From NCBI GenBank assembly GCA_008694505.1, contig VZDJ01000594.1, forward strand, positions 11,802,026-11,866,025: 64,000 nt of DNA. The letters are read 5' to 3'. Of this stretch, positions 1 through 13,891 are shown one piece after another (the stretch's first letter is position 1; each line of letters starts with the position of its first letter). The position numbers and the translations under genes are program-made. Below the pieces are notes generated by a model that worked only from the letters and a program-made list of their open reading frames with translations, was not told the DNA's origin and searched no databases. The stretch is from Cyanoderma ruficeps (Eukaryota; Chordata; Aves; Passeriformes; Timaliidae).

Positions 1-3000
1 AGTTGCCACCTCACGCAGAAGACAAATATAGTCATTTGTTTATAGAATAACATTTGTTTTCCCATTCAGGTATGTTTTGTTTGCTTGTGCAGGTTATTTT
101 CTTCTTTTATTCTTTTATGACTTTTTTCTTGCTTCCTCAAATCTCAAGTATTAATTCAGTGAATAATTTCTCTCAGGGTATCCACAGTGCCAAAAGAAAG
201 ACTAACATAACTCTGTGGAGCAGGAATTTTCTGCAGTCTGGCTTGCTGTTGATGAAGGGTTTGCTTTGTTTTCATTTCATGGACGCAAAACTACTCTAGA
301 GTCTGACACACTGCTGGACACTTTCCTGTTTTTGCAGTTTCAAGTGGAAAGTATCTGGGTTTGAAATATTTTTTTAAGACTTTTGAGGGTTTTGCTTCTA
401 ATTTTAAACAATTTTGTCCTTTCGTGCTGGATTTACTTTATAGCAAAACACATATTTGAGACTGGATGTTAGCAGACTGTGAGACTGTTTTCGCTTTTCC
501 CACTTCCTTCATCCCTAAATGAACAAACACATGGTCAAGTAACGAGTTCACAGGATGACTTGGCAGTTATTTTGGAAAAGAGGGCAATAATGAACAAAGT
601 AGCATATTGATTAAAAAGGTCAAACAAATCATGACTTGTGCATTCAAACAGGAATCTGAGTCAATATTGTTTTAAACAAATATGTTAAAAAATGCTCTAA
701 AGTAGTCTGATTCATCATGCTTTTAAAACAGAAAAACTCAGAGAAATTTAATAAAAATCTTTTTAAAAACACTTCTTCACCACAAAAGTCAGAATGTTAG
801 CATTGTCTGCAAGGTATCCGAGTTCGGAATGTGGATCAGAAGCCAATATACTTGCTAGTAGGGAGAGAGTGTGACAATCATTTCATTTGCCTTTTACTCA
901 GTGCTTTGTGTTATTGTTCTGTCCTGAATAAATGGTTCCACAAGTGAGCTGGTGAAGTAAATTGCCTTTAATTGACACAAAAAATGAATTGAGAACAAAA
1001 GCACCTTTGAACTTTGAAGGAGAAACATTAGGTTCTGGTCTTTCCTTCTTGTATCTGAAAGTCCTGAATATCTTGTAGAAAAACATATACAATATAAATG
1101 CTGCAGCAGCTTTGTTTGCTCAGAGAATTTGCAGATCGACTCAGTATAAAGTGAATCCTTTCTCAGCTAATACTTCAGCTGAGCCCAGGGGGTGAAATTA
1201 TGTGATAACTTCGTAAAGTGCCTTCCATGGATGAGGCTTACCTTCAAAATCTAAGCATTTTGCTGTCATGTATCAGAAATTGCTCTTGTATTTTATGAAG
1301 TGGTAGCTAAAACCAAGCCACATGTGGCTCCCAGGACAGTGACCTGAAGCACAGAATGTTCAAAGGGGGGTTAAAGGATTTGTGCCTGTTTAGTGAAGCA
1401 AGAATGAGGCTAAGATTCTTGCTGGCAGTGGCTGCTGGCTGCTGTTGTGATACCTGTGCTGTGTCTTTTGAACCAGGGACCAGCAGCACAGACTGGGACC
1501 AGGGGCAAATTGCTCAGGTGAGTGTCAGAGATCCAGAGTCACAGACAACACAACTCAGACAACCTGACCTCCTTGTTCCTTCTGCTGACTGAAACTTCCA
1601 ACTTTAATTCAGCCACCAAGCAGTCAGAGCAAGGAGGTCATTGCACTGAGACTGGCCATCAGCTGCCAGACACTGGCAGTGCTTGATTCCTGCCCGACCC
1701 GACTCATTTCCTAGATGTGAAAGAGCTTGCACTTCTCACTGACGCTTCTATGGGTAAGCCAGTCCTGCCTAACAAGCCTGCCGAGAAATATAAAAGGCTT
1801 TAAAATAACATACTTCTTTTAACTGCTCGGGATTTGACCTCTGACAGTAATAAGAGAGGCAACCTTACCTGAAAGTAAACAGCCTGAACCTTATGAAGAG
1901 GGAATTCAATGTTGAAATTTCACTGTCAGGTTTCATACCACAAAGAAAAAACAGCTTATGTGCCTTCCTCTGCTCTCAGAAGAATATTCTCCTCATCACA
2001 CCCAAGTGTCCTGGTCATTTGGTAGGGTTTCCTCCTCAAGAATCACTTTTTTTCCTTTTTTTTTTCTTTCTCCTTTTTCTTAATTTTTTATTTCAGAAGA
2101 ACGCAAAGAAAACACAAACCAGCTGAACGGCATTCAGAATCCAGGACCTCTCCTTTAGTCCCCCAGTGGGACATTTATATCAACATTCCTCCCTGGACTT
2201 CCTTTTTCTGCACCTCTGAAGGTTTGTTAGCCCAAATAAGTATGTGCTAACACAGTGTCCCGGAGCATGGATTTGCGGTGCTTTTGGTGAGGCAGCACAA
2301 GCATCTGCCCCTGGCACTCGGGATATCCTTCCCTCCCAATCAGGGCTACTGAGAGCAGAGTGCTGTGGCACTGAATAGTTGTGACAGAAAATTCTCCCAA
2401 GCAAGGCAAAGAGAAAAAGGAGGGTGTCAGAAGCAGGTTTTTGTTGGAATGTATTTTCCTTGCTGGAACACAACTCCTCAAGACCGGGGCTTGTCGTGTT
2501 CAATGTTTTGCACTCTCCTCCTCCGTTGTGTTTATGCAGGACTGACTCAGCCCTATGGACATAGAAACTGAAATCTCCCCTCACAAGACTCTGGTGAGTC
2601 ACCCACCTAATCAGATGGGCAGCCCAGGCTGCCTGAAAGTCTCTCATGTAATACAGAGGCGAATTTATTTTCTGTTTCTGGCCTTTGGGCTGTGAAGAGT
2701 GTCTTAAGCTACAGCACAGTGCCAGAGGGACGTGCTTCTCTTAGTACACCTCTGACTCAGGAGAGGTCAGTCCTTGTGACAGAAGCTCAGGGCTGGAGCA
2801 ATCTCCTTTCCCTTGCTGGTGACCAGAGCTCTTGTTCTTAATGCTGCTTACAGATAGTGTCTTATCTTTAATCCGTAAAGGAGACTGTTTGAGCCTCATC
2901 TGGGAGTTGTGGAGATGAATAGATGTTTATCTGAGTCTTCCTCTTTCAAGATGCCTTGGCTCAAAGATAGGGGAAGGATCCTAAACCTTTTGTTTGTTTT

Positions 3001-6000
3001 CTAATGTGGAAAAAAAAAAAAGGAAAAAAGGGCTCTGGGAGGTTTGAGAGATTTTAAACAAGAAGTAAGGAGGCTTGAATGAATGCAAGGAGTTCTTACA
3101 TTTTTCTTGAAAGAAAGAAATCAGGAGAACAAGAAGTGGAGCAGGGTGAAAAGAGTAAACAGGTATGAGTTTGGGCAATGGAGAGAAATAATGAATAAGA
3201 CCAAAGCTGGACATTAAAAAAAGGAAAAAGTAAAGTGTTTTCCAAAATGGAAACACAGTTCTACATTCTTCAAGCCATTATCTCCTTCTGAAAGGAAATA
3301 TTTAAACAGCAAACAGGAAACAAAGGTACTGTGATATCTTCCTTAGGATATCTTCCAGCAGATGACCGTATGGGGTACTGCATCAGTAGTGGGCTGTTGT
3401 CCTGCATGGACAGGGATTTGTCTGTGCAGGATGCCCAGGGCATCCCTAGGAAGGGAGGATGACTGCCCACCTTCCCACCCTGGGGTTTTGGCCCTTGTAC
3501 AGGCTGGGGTCCCAGAGCTGCATAGGGAACAAATTGGGATGACAAAATGGTAAGGATATTTTTGGCTGCCTGACTTGCTGGTTTTCCAGGTATTGCTCTA
3601 TCCTTCCTCTTGCTCTTGCTGGAAATCAGGAGCAAAGCAGTCGCTGCCAAACTTTTCTTCCAGCCTCAGTGATTGCAAAGCTCCTCTCAGTGGAATCTAA
3701 GAGGAGAGGAAGAAGCCAGTGCAAGTGTTAGGGATCCCAGGACATCATCCTGACCCCTTCCTTTCCTTTCCCATGGAAATTATTCCAGCTGCTGTTTTTG
3801 TGTTTTAGCTTCAGGGTCTTTGTGTTTGGGCCTCACCATGATGAAAATTAGGTCTTCAAACATAAAGAAGAGAAGGGGAAGATAGCAATACTAGCAATAC
3901 TAGCAATACTAACAACTGCAACAGCCACAACAATAATAACAATAATAATAATTTGGAATATGATATATTGCAGAATTATTCAGAGATAAGACAGCTGGCA
4001 ATGGAAAAAAGGCCAGGAAAATATTATGGCGTTCTTTTAAATACCAAGGACTAAGATAATCAGAGTTTTTCCCAGGGGAAAAAAATCCAACAGCTTTCTA
4101 CTTCAGTCGCATTGTGTTTTCTCCTCAATGCAAATAAAAAATGCAAATAAAAAATCCCACAGCTCGTGCTGACATCAAGAGATTCTTCAAAACAAATGCA
4201 AAACAATATGATGTTCCTCACCTTCCAGAGACAGGCTTTAATTTTCAACAGAGTTTGGAGTGTTCTCAGTTTCACCCCCTGAAACTCCAGAAGAAACTGA
4301 TCCAAGCTGCAGCCTGGAAAGGCAAACGCCCACTTTAAATTAAGGTTTTAAAATCCTCTTTATGACTACTCGAAAAGAAACAGAGGATTTGTGTTATTGT
4401 CATTATATGGCTTGAAACATAGCTGCAGAATCTAATCTAATATGCCACCCTGCCTTGCAATGCTAAAGTCCAATAAACCAAATTAATTAACCAGGGGGAA
4501 TTAATTAATTCCTTTTGATACTACCAAGTTTGAGAATAAGTCTTTTGAGCTGTTTTTAAACCTTCAAGTGGGCAGCTGAGAGAAATTATTTCTTTTAAAC
4601 AAACATGCAATTTAAAAAATATGCATGCTGAAAATAATGTTTTCTCTGTATTGATCTAAGACTACTTAAGTTTCCTCCTCACACTGTAATTTTTCCCATT
4701 ATTATCTTTTTTTCCTCTCTACCATTCCAGATGTCAGGGTAGAATATAACCATTATTTTATTGCCCTGACCCAATGTAAGCCAAGGCAACAAAATGTTTA
4801 GAAGAGAACCTAGGTATGGAAGCATGTTTGGAAGCAGTGAACTAAGGAGCCCTTTTCTTCTCCATTAACACTGACTGATGTAAGACTACCTTTACAGCAT
4901 TTTGTTTCTGTTACTTCTCGTCTTGGCTCTGCAATCATGAAAAACAGCATCTTTCTATAAATTTGTATATTTGTGATCATTTCTGCACTTAGGTGTCTTT
5001 TCTTTAGGTCAAGGGCCCAAGCCATCACTTTTTCTCTACCAGCATTTTATTAGAGGTCATGTTTATTAGAGTCATGATCATTCACTCAATCTCCCCTGAC
5101 GTTTTCAGTTGCTTCACATTTTTTCTGTAATGTAGTGTAGAAAGCTCTGCATCGCAGTTCATGTGAAGCTTTGTCAATGCTCAGATAACTTTCTGTATTT
5201 TGTGGGTGATACTTCTGCTTTTATCTTTGCTTTTCCCAGGACATCATGAATACGAAGAGATTTGTTCAATTGTTGCAACTCTTCATCTGTCTGAAAAACT
5301 ATTATTTATTCTTCACCTTGTCTTTGGGCTCTTAATTTTTCCTTTCTCATTCTGGCATCTCATTCTTTCTCTTTCTATGTTCTTTCATTAGAGATTTTTC
5401 CCAACCATGTCACCAACATACCAGAATTAGTCTGAATTCTTATCTTCTTCTCCAGTATCTTTGCAAGTGCCTCTATAATTTTAATAAAAATAGGTTCTAT
5501 TGTACTAGGAAGATTATTCATGAAAATGTGAAAAGATTTGGGTGATATGCCTGCAGAATCACAGGCAAAATATTATTCTTTTTGAAGATGGAATCACTGA
5601 AACACTACTTTTTCTCTCGGTTGATATCCTCTGGATATCAGTTTCATCATATAAGCCTCCTTCTCTCCCTTCATTTTCTTTTGCTGTCTCACAAAGTTCC
5701 TGTGCATCCCTTTCCCTCTCTCATTTATTTTTTTTTCCACAACTGAGGACAGAGAACAGGAAGATGCCCTGTGAGGTTTGACTGTTCAGTGTTTCTCACT
5801 GCCTGCCTGCGAGTCTGCTGGACCCCATTTCTCCTGCTTCTTTGCTTTGCTGCTAAGTTGATACAATGTGCACAAGGCAGCATCTCATTTTTTTCCTGGG
5901 GCCTGGTAAAATGCATTTACTTATTAAAGAACATAAATAATTTCCAGATATTGTCCCACCAATGATGAACCCAGTCATTTCCTCCTTCCTGGATGTACAA

Positions 6001-6617
6001 AATAATTTGTCCAGCCATGCCAGACTCCCCATGTCTCGTTATTCAGAGGTAATGGGGACGAGCTACTTGAGGGGGAGAATAAACCAAATATCTAGTCCAG
6101 AAATACTAGTAAAATCGAGCAGAATAAAGAACTGAAGTCTAGGCTATTTAAAGGCACCTAATGCAGTAAAATCCTGTTTTTATTGTTGTGTGCCATTCGC
6201 TGTAGTTTTCTTGTGACTAATATATTTGTATATATATACTTGCAAATCCTAGCTAACCTTTCCAGGCCACATTTAGACCACCTACTGCAGCACCTAATGC
6301 AGATGCAGTCCACATTATTACACCTATTGCCAAAAAGCAACAAGCAATATAAACACAGATGATAAGAGTCTCATCACAGATGAGATGCACGTCATCTAAC
6401 TTGTGAAGTCTTCAGGGTTAGCATCCATATCTGAGGTTTTCTAGACTCCCCTTAGAGACAGTGAACAGAAAGAAGAATTTCTCGGTGGTGTTTTGTCACA
6501 GTCTAAATTACATGTTCCAAAAGGACTGGATGAATCATGGCTTGCAAACACCTCTTGCTTTCCCCTAGTCATAAAATTAATCAACATGATTGGTATATCC
6601 ATCAATATCCAGACCCT
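1..6617. other. Upstream non-coding DNA, no gene recognised
   Basis: Open frames are short and mutually unrelated; the longest (155 codons on the minus strand at 2180-2647) matches no family I know, has no signal or domain, and overlaps other frames. It has a T-rich tract at 2047-2090, short tandem repeats at 3883-3952 and a duplicated octamer-containing stretch at 4128-4155. No exon with conserved protein content was seen. Confidence 0.7.
3883..3952. repeat. Short tandem repeats: three 9-bp units, then an AAT/AAC tract
   Basis: TAGCAATAC occurs three times without interruption (3883-3909). An imperfect (AAT/AAC)n tract follows at about 3927-3952. Ordinary microsatellite-type sequence. Confidence 0.9.
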
Positions 6618-6722
6618 TCCTCAGCTTCACAGCCCTTCTTTGGACCTGCTCCAACACCTGAGTGTCCCCCTTGTAGTGAGGGGCCCAAAACTGAACTCAG
6701 TGCCCGAGTCACATCTTGTCCT
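6618..6722 (-). mobile_element. CR1 LINE fragment (internal 3' part)
   Basis: Antisense copy. The + strand shows the known CR1 block around 'tttggacctgctccaacacctg' followed by 'cttgtagtgaggggcccaaaactgaa'. Only about 100 bp is recognisable, and the 3'-terminal octamer tail is missing, so this is an internally truncated or eroded copy with no coding ability. Confidence 0.8.
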
Positions 6723-9700
6723 ACTTTTCTTTTGCTGACCTGATGGGAACAAACACAGACCCTGGAAGTTTCACCATTCCCTGGAGGGTGTATTAAGTGC
6801 TCAAACCCCTTCTCTTCATGCTAAATGTCAGCAGAGGGGTAAGACCCAGCTGGGTAATGTCAGATAACTCTGACTCTCAAAACTGGGTCACAGAGGACAA
6901 AACATTAATTATAAGTTCATTTGACTAACTTTACTGTAAGAGGCAGCCTTCTGAGTTGCTCACTTAAGTTGCAGCAATATTTTACCAGTAGAGTGAAGAC
7001 ATTTATCAGGCAAGGAACTTTCAGAGTAAATCACTTTAAAATAACATAAAGCATGTCTTTGAAGGTATAATACAACACCCTTGGAAATTCAGGGGAGTGG
7101 ATGTGACTTACACAGATTTCAGCAGGATTTAATACATCAATGTGCATGGGCAGATGGTGACTGAGGTCAGTGAAGGCAGAGAAAAGAACCAGGGGCTTGG
7201 TATGAAGAAGTCTGAAGATGTAATATTTAAGCATTGCAAGTACACAGAAATCATTGGTGGTAAACACAGCATGAGAATCTAAAGAAAAGAAAGGTCTGTT
7301 GTTATTTATCCATACTTTTCTTGAGCTTGATTCTGGACTGGTACAATGAACGGTAGCTCTGGAAAAAATGAGATTTGGTCAGAATACACAGGGTCAGACC
7401 CTGAGCTGGGAGCAGTCAAAACTTAATTGTACCAGATGAAACAATTAAAATATCAGAAAATTGTAAATAGTATTCGCTAGCTGGGGAATAACAAACTGAT
7501 GAGGTGACAGATTTCCAAGACTTTAGAAAGATGACAAACAAACCCTCAATTAAGCGAAACCCCTCAATTTCTTTTAAAGGAACTGGTGGGGCTGTGAATG
7601 AGCAATACAATAATTACATCCATGTATATTACTCGATATTTATGTGTTACATACATACAGAACCATTAACAGCATCCAGCACGGAGCCAGGCCTCCATAA
7701 CTAACAGACCCTGGTAGATGAATGGACAGAGGGTGAACAGCCCTACCATCTGAAATGAGGAGGGGCCACAAAAAGCTCAGGAGAATAAATATGCTGAATA
7801 TAGGGAAGAAAACTGCCAAGTGATTTCACTACCATTTCACTTAAGAGAAAGCGCAGCTCTTTTGAGTGACCCAGCTGGTTTGCCTCTTAAATGAGAATCC
7901 TCTTAAACATTTGCTTTTCATGGATCAGCTCCAAAAATAGAATGGGAAGGAAAGAGCTGCTGTTTTTTAAACAGGAAAAAGCAATGAGATGATCTCTCAT
8001 TTACAGGGACAGCCTGAAGGCAAGCAGCAAGCACTCAGCTTGCTTCACCAAGTGGACAACACATCAGAGAGTCCAGAAGAGGCATACAAGAAACTCCTGT
8101 CATTTTGTTTAGAAACATTTCCCTTCTGATCAGACATTTAACATTGTTCTATATCAAGTGGCTGCACATTCTGCAGTGTTAAGGGGCACAGACTCTCCAG
8201 TTTCTATAAACTTTAATGGCTATATTAGCATGGTGTAAGCCAGCACACTGGAAATGTGTGACTGAAGACATGACCATTTTGCAGCCAGACACATGAGATA
8301 CAAGTGGGCAGATTACACCAGTCTTCAGCACTTTGAGGGGTTGAACTGTGTGAAACATACTGAGAGAGTCTGGCTTCCCTTCTGGCCTCCAGATTACGAC
8401 ACCACAAGAGCGAACACGTGCCCCAGGACTGGCATTGGTCCCACTGTGAATGTGGTGTGCTGGACCTACACACGCTGAAAAGCAGGAGAAATTGTCGGAT
8501 GGATGATGTGCGAATGCCACCATTTTTTGCATGCATCAAGTGTGTAATTACACTCAGTTTTTTTCCACATTATATCCTAATTGACTGGTGTATCAGCAAA
8601 CCTCACAGATAAGATAAGAATTTCTGCCATAATCGTCACCTTAAAGTTTTCAGTTATTTGGGATTTTGTTATTTATTTCTTTTGCCTTCAGATATTTCTG
8701 CACAGACGGGAATTACAGGAATTTCCATGTTTGGTATAGAATTATCTAGACACATGAGTTTTAAAAATATGAAAAATATCCATCATAGGAAAAGGAGTAA
8801 TAAAAGACATCTCAAAAGGCAAATTGTGATTCAAGCTTTTTGCCAAGACAGTTTTTACTGATGCACTTAGATAAGCAATGGCATATCTATATATGAAAAA
8901 CTATAGCAAGTTCCTCTGCATAAAGGAATAATAAAATACCTGCCCAGATATCAACCAAGCAGCCTTTTCCCAGTGAAAACATCCACCAGCACTAGTCTGG
9001 AAAATGAATACTAAGATCCATCATTGATATTGCTGGTTTGGAACCCTCCTTTCTGTCAAAAGGCTTCCAGTGACAGTTCATCAGCATTGGTCTCCATCTT
9101 TTTCTTCATTGTGTCCCAAGGATATACTCCCTTTCTGATGAAATGAACACAGACCTTTGAAGTCTACTGGCAAATCATCAATTGCACTATAATACAAGGA
9201 CTTTTCCAAGGGGGCACTATTTGTTTCCAGAGTCTGCAGCCCCATCCTGTGGCATAGGGACCCACTTTGATACCAGTTCCTTCCAGAAACTTCAGTGTAA
9301 TTGCACGTCATATAATTCAAACAGGAAATCTGGGGACAGGTGCCCTCAGCTTTAAAAAGAGATGCCTCATAAATAGCATTCAGATGTTAGAAAACCCACA
9401 GACTCCAGAGAATTTCATAAAGCATAAAAGGAAGAAACAGTAAAACATTGTTTGGAGAAATCAAGTGTCAAAAAAAAGGAGTAGATATTAAAAGCAGGCA
9501 TGAAAAAGAAATAAGGGTTGTTTTGAAGAGTTGCTACAGTGTTAAGCATTGGGAAGCTGTAAAACCTTCTCAGTCATTCTTGTTGCTTCATTTTCCTCCT
9601 TTGTTACTAATATCCAAGCTACTTTAGTGATTTAATTTTACTTTATTGCGCTGCTCTTCCAGCCCTTCTCATGAGGTAAACATTTCTGACAGTGTTGAAA

Positions 9701-12700
9701 ATTGAGGTGACAACCATTTTCAAGACAGACCAGACACAGAATATGAACTACACAAGTTATAAACAGGAAGGAGGAGGGGAGGAAAGAAGTATATTTTGCA
9801 TCCCTTGGAGGCAGCCCAGGGAAGAAGGACTCCAGTTCTCACTGCTGAGAAGCATTTGAGGCAGTGGGGAGTTGGCTCAGTTCATGACTATCCATAAATT
9901 TGGTTCCAACACAAAACTGACTTTCTGATTACACTAAACAAGAGGATGGATGCCTTTGTGGTTCGTGTCCTTGAACTCTGCTCAGGAGGATGACTGGTCT
10001 GAACCTCCTGGCAGACCTTTAGAGGGCACATAGAAAAGGCCTGCTCTGTGTGTGCCATGAAAAGCTGGTTTATTCAGTGGAGCTATGTCCAGCAGCAATA
10101 CAACCGTAGGAGTGCAGAGCTCTGCCAAAGCTGCTTTCCTTTCCAGAACTCCACACGGTATTGGCACACCTACCCTGGTTCCTGAATGCTGAAGGACAGA
10201 GACAGACAAATCATCCCATTCAGAGGTAGCTTGGTGTACTTTATTGCACTCCTACACCAAACAGAATAGTCTCAGTCTCTCTCTAGTCGTCCTCTGCCTG
10301 TTTCTAAAAGGAGAATTTCTTCTCAACCCATTTTTCTTCCCCTTTGCATCTTCGTCTGAATCAGTTTACAACAATATCACATGTTAAAATACTTCAACTA
10401 CTATCTTTATCTTGTTATCTTCTACTAAATCTCCCACTCCTCACTTTCAGGCACCACACCTCCCTTGACCCCCTTGTTTGCCACATGTTTTGTCAGAACA
10501 ACCTTTGGTGGTAACACCACATCCTTCCAAGGGCATTTTGGGAAAGGACCAACAAGCAGGTTATTTTTGGTAGAGCACATTTCGTCACACCAGGGAAGAA
10601 GAAGGTACTCTGCAAGGACAAATATTTCATGATTTCCAGGGGACACCAATCTGTTTAGGAGCTGTAAATGCAGGTGCAAAGAGAGCTCATGGCATCATCC
10701 GCAGCAGGGTAGCAGAGAAATCCTGTAGAGAACTACTCTGTAGTGAGAAACTTTGATGACTTGGTGTCAAGCTGAGAAAAGTAGTTGTACTGAAATCATG
10801 GAATAAAGTAGAAAACAATATATCTTCCTACTCAATTGTTCTCTCTGGGTAGTTTCTAAGTATTCTGAATATCAGGTCAGAATCTCTTTTATTTGCAAGT
10901 GAGTCCCTATTGCTTTACATTAGCAGAAAATTTGGCCTTCTCTTTCTCACAGGGATGGGTGATATTAAATCTAACACCTAATATCACTCTTGGTTGCACA
11001 GTGATAAATCTGAAGTTACTCTTTTGAGCTTAGAGTACTGAGTGCAAATTCAACAGGTTTGTCCCACTTTTACAGGGAGATAACAGAAAATAAGCTGTGC
11101 TTTGGTGCATTAAGAACAGAAGAAAAATATAGTGAAATGACTAACTTTGGACGTAAATTACTTGTATTATACAAATATAAGAAATTAAAACCTTCAGAGG
11201 CAAGGAGAGAAGAGTTAAGACACTCTGCCTGGAATTGCAATCTATTTTCTTTTCCCAGTAGAAGCTGCCCTGGATCTGATATGCCAGCTGCTATTTGATA
11301 TACGTCTCCTGCCTCCCCATATGCTTCATGTATATGCTTACATATCACTTTGCAGTCAGCCAGCAGCTTGAAAATGTCACAATGACGGCTTGCTTGGTGA
11401 CACCCCACACCCTCTGTGCTCAGGACTGAATGTGTAGGCCCCAAATCTACTTACATGCACAAAAAAGCAGAACACAGAGGGTGGTTTACAGTGAGATTCT
11501 TGAGGAGTGCTACAACAGTGAGTTCTGGAATAACCAATACAGATGTTTTCACCTGCCTGGGGCCTGTAGGGACAAGAAGAGACATCACGGTCGTGTTGTT
11601 GGATGCTCTGCCCTTTAAAGGCCATAGATTTTCACAGGCTGATTCACAGATTAATATCTTCAAGGCCACTCAGGCCACAGAATGATATTGAACTAATAAC
11701 TTACATTTCACTCATAAATCTTTCAGGAAGGTGTCCGTAAGATTTCAAGAAATAGAAAAATTCACCCTTTCTCTCAGTGCTTACTTCCAAATATTGGTTG
11801 CTAAAAAATTGTCTCTTTTTTTATCACTTGCATTGTTACAGAGCAATTGCACAATTCTTAACACTCATTAAAATTTACTCCACAGATCCAGAACCTCTTT
11901 TAGTACCTGATTTTCGCTTCTTATTGAGATCCTTGTGAACAATAAACTTATTGCTTCTTTCTGGTGAGCTAAACAGGCATTTCTGCAGCAAGGTGTTGGC
12001 CTTGTATGAATCATGAGCCCAAAATACTAGAAGATATTTACCTGCCATGCTTTAAAGATGGAAAAGAGAGAGGCCTTCCATGCTGTTGCTTCTTGTTCTT
12101 CAAATGTAGATAAGATCACAGAAGATAGCTCAAGCCACCAATTTCCAGAATGGGTGAGGTCAGCCATGGGTTTTTCATCACAGACTTTTTACAAAGAACT
12201 GCAGCTGATGAGACGTTTTTGTGGAAGTGGAAAGGCACATTCAGTTTCAAGGAGTCAAATGGCCTACGAAGGAACTTCAGCCAGTATTTCAAAGGGAGCT
12301 AAAGTCTCTGTACAGTCAACAGAGGAAAATTAAATGATACCAAAAGGCAAGTTAGTAAGCCAAAGAGACATATTCCTGTGCTCTCCTTCAACAGGTAACC
12401 TCTGTTTCTCCATAGAGTGACCAGACTCTCTCACACTCAGGGGGTTCCCACATGGACCTCGCAGCCTGGAAACTGTGGGGCTCAGGGAAACTCCAAATAT
12501 GAATCCAAGGAAATCCTGTATAGCAAACATTCTGCCTTCACAATGATTCATGAACTATTCAAAATGGATGCCTGGTACTAGAAAAAAACAAAGAATGAGC
12601 TCTAACCACAGTACTACACCATGACTCCAGTGGGAGGTTAACTTCTCAGCACAGTTATCAATATCCATCTGTGGCAAAGACATCAGTTAAGAGTAAAGTG

Positions 12701-13066
12701 GACGTGAGCTTAATTCTCATTGTACTTGTGTATATTTACAAGGAGACAGACCATATTGATATAATTTTTATTCTGACATAAATTTTTTTACTTAATTTAT
12801 GTCAAACTAATGTGACTTCTAAATGGAGAAAAGCCCCTTATAGCTCAATATTTTTAGGTGCATTTCTCTTTATAGATAATATTTGCAGTGCAAGATGTTT
12901 TTTCCCCAGTGATCAGAAAACTCAGCTTTTCCAACCTTTTCTGGCAGTACATTTTAGATGATGTTCTATTCCTCTAAGGAATCCAAATAATAGATCTGTG
13001 CCAGAAAATGGCAATTTTGCAATATCAGCTCACTGGCAGAGTACAGAGAATTGTAAGAAACACATG
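6723..13066. other. Non-coding stretch, nothing recognised
   Basis: AT-rich sequence with scattered short open frames on both strands (longest 124 codons, minus, 11070-11444), none with recognisable domains. No clear transposon, RNA gene or exon. Frames at 9982-10209 and 10425-10679 (minus) were looked at for a decayed retroelement, but I could not identify one. Confidence 0.6.
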
Positions 13067-13466
13067 ATCACAGAATCACAGAATAGTTGGGGTTGGAAGG
13101 GACCTCTGGAGATCATCCAGTCCAAGGTGCCTGCCAAGGCAGGGTCACCTAGAGCAGATTACACACGGACCTCAGCCAGGTGGGCTTTGAATGTCTCCAG
13201 AGAGGGAGGCTTCAGAACCTCCCTGGGCAACCTGTTCCAGGGCTTTTCCACCTTCACTGTGAGAAAGTTCTTCCTCATGTTGAGGTGGAACCAGCTTACT
13301 TGTGTTTTAATTCATGGTCATTGCTCCTCATCCTGTCACTGGTCACTACTGAAAAGAGTCTGGAACCATCCTTTTGACACCCAATTCTGAGATATTTATG
13401 TGCATTGATGAGATCCTCTCTACTCCAGACTAAACAGGCCCAGTTCCTGCAGCCTCTCCTCAGACC
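13067..13466 (-). mobile_element. CR1 LINE, 3' fragment (about 400 bp)
   Basis: Antisense copy. The + strand starts with the inverted CR1 terminus (atcacagaatcacagaatag), then 'ttggaagggacctctggagatcatccagtcc', the 'ctccctgggcaacctgttccag' block and 'gatcctctctactccagactaaacaggcccag'. It is well preserved, so a rather young copy, 5'-truncated as CR1 usually is. It stops abruptly near 13466, where another repeat begins. Confidence 0.95.
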
Positions 13467-13891
13467 CCACACTGGAGCAGGGGAAGAGTGTGAGGAGCCC
13501 TCACCCTGGGGAGGAAGGAGCAGCAGTGATAGCCTGTGATGGCCTGATACCATTCCCTGGCCTCTTGTGCCCCTGGTGTGGAAGAGGGAGGAAAAATCAG
13601 AAGTGACATTGTGCCCTGGGAAGAAGGGTGGTGTGGGTAGAAGATGGTTTAGGATTTGGGTTTCTTTCTTATTATCCTACCCTGATTTGATTGGCAAGAA
13701 ATTAATTTTTTTTTCCTAAGTGATATCTGTTTTTCCCATGACAGTAACTGATGAGTAATCCCTCCCTGCCCGTATCTCGATGCACAAACCTTCCATTATA
13801 TTTTCTCTCCCCTGACCAGCTGAGGAGGGAAGGGCTGGGTCAGCTTTGGTGGGCACCTGGAGTCCATCCAGGGCAAACCCACCACAGCAGG
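13467..13891 (+). repeat. Dispersed avian repeat abutting the CR1 copy (family uncertain)
   Basis: The stretch beginning 'acactggagcaggggaagag', with 'ttattatcctaccctgattt' in the middle and ending near 'ggtgggcacctggagtccatccagggcaaacccacc', resembles a dispersed repeat I recall from bird genomes, possibly LTR-derived. I cannot name the family with certainty. It has no intact coding frame. The junction with the CR1 copy suggests insertion of one into or beside the other. Confidence 0.5.

Noticed and set aside
2180..2647. 155-codon minus-strand frame, the longest in the window
   Set aside because: No recognisable domain or homolog, no splice or promoter context, overlapping frames on both strands; likely chance.
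9982..10679. Possible decayed endogenous retroelement on the minus strand
   Set aside because: Two moderately long frames but no recognisable gag, pol or LTR feature.
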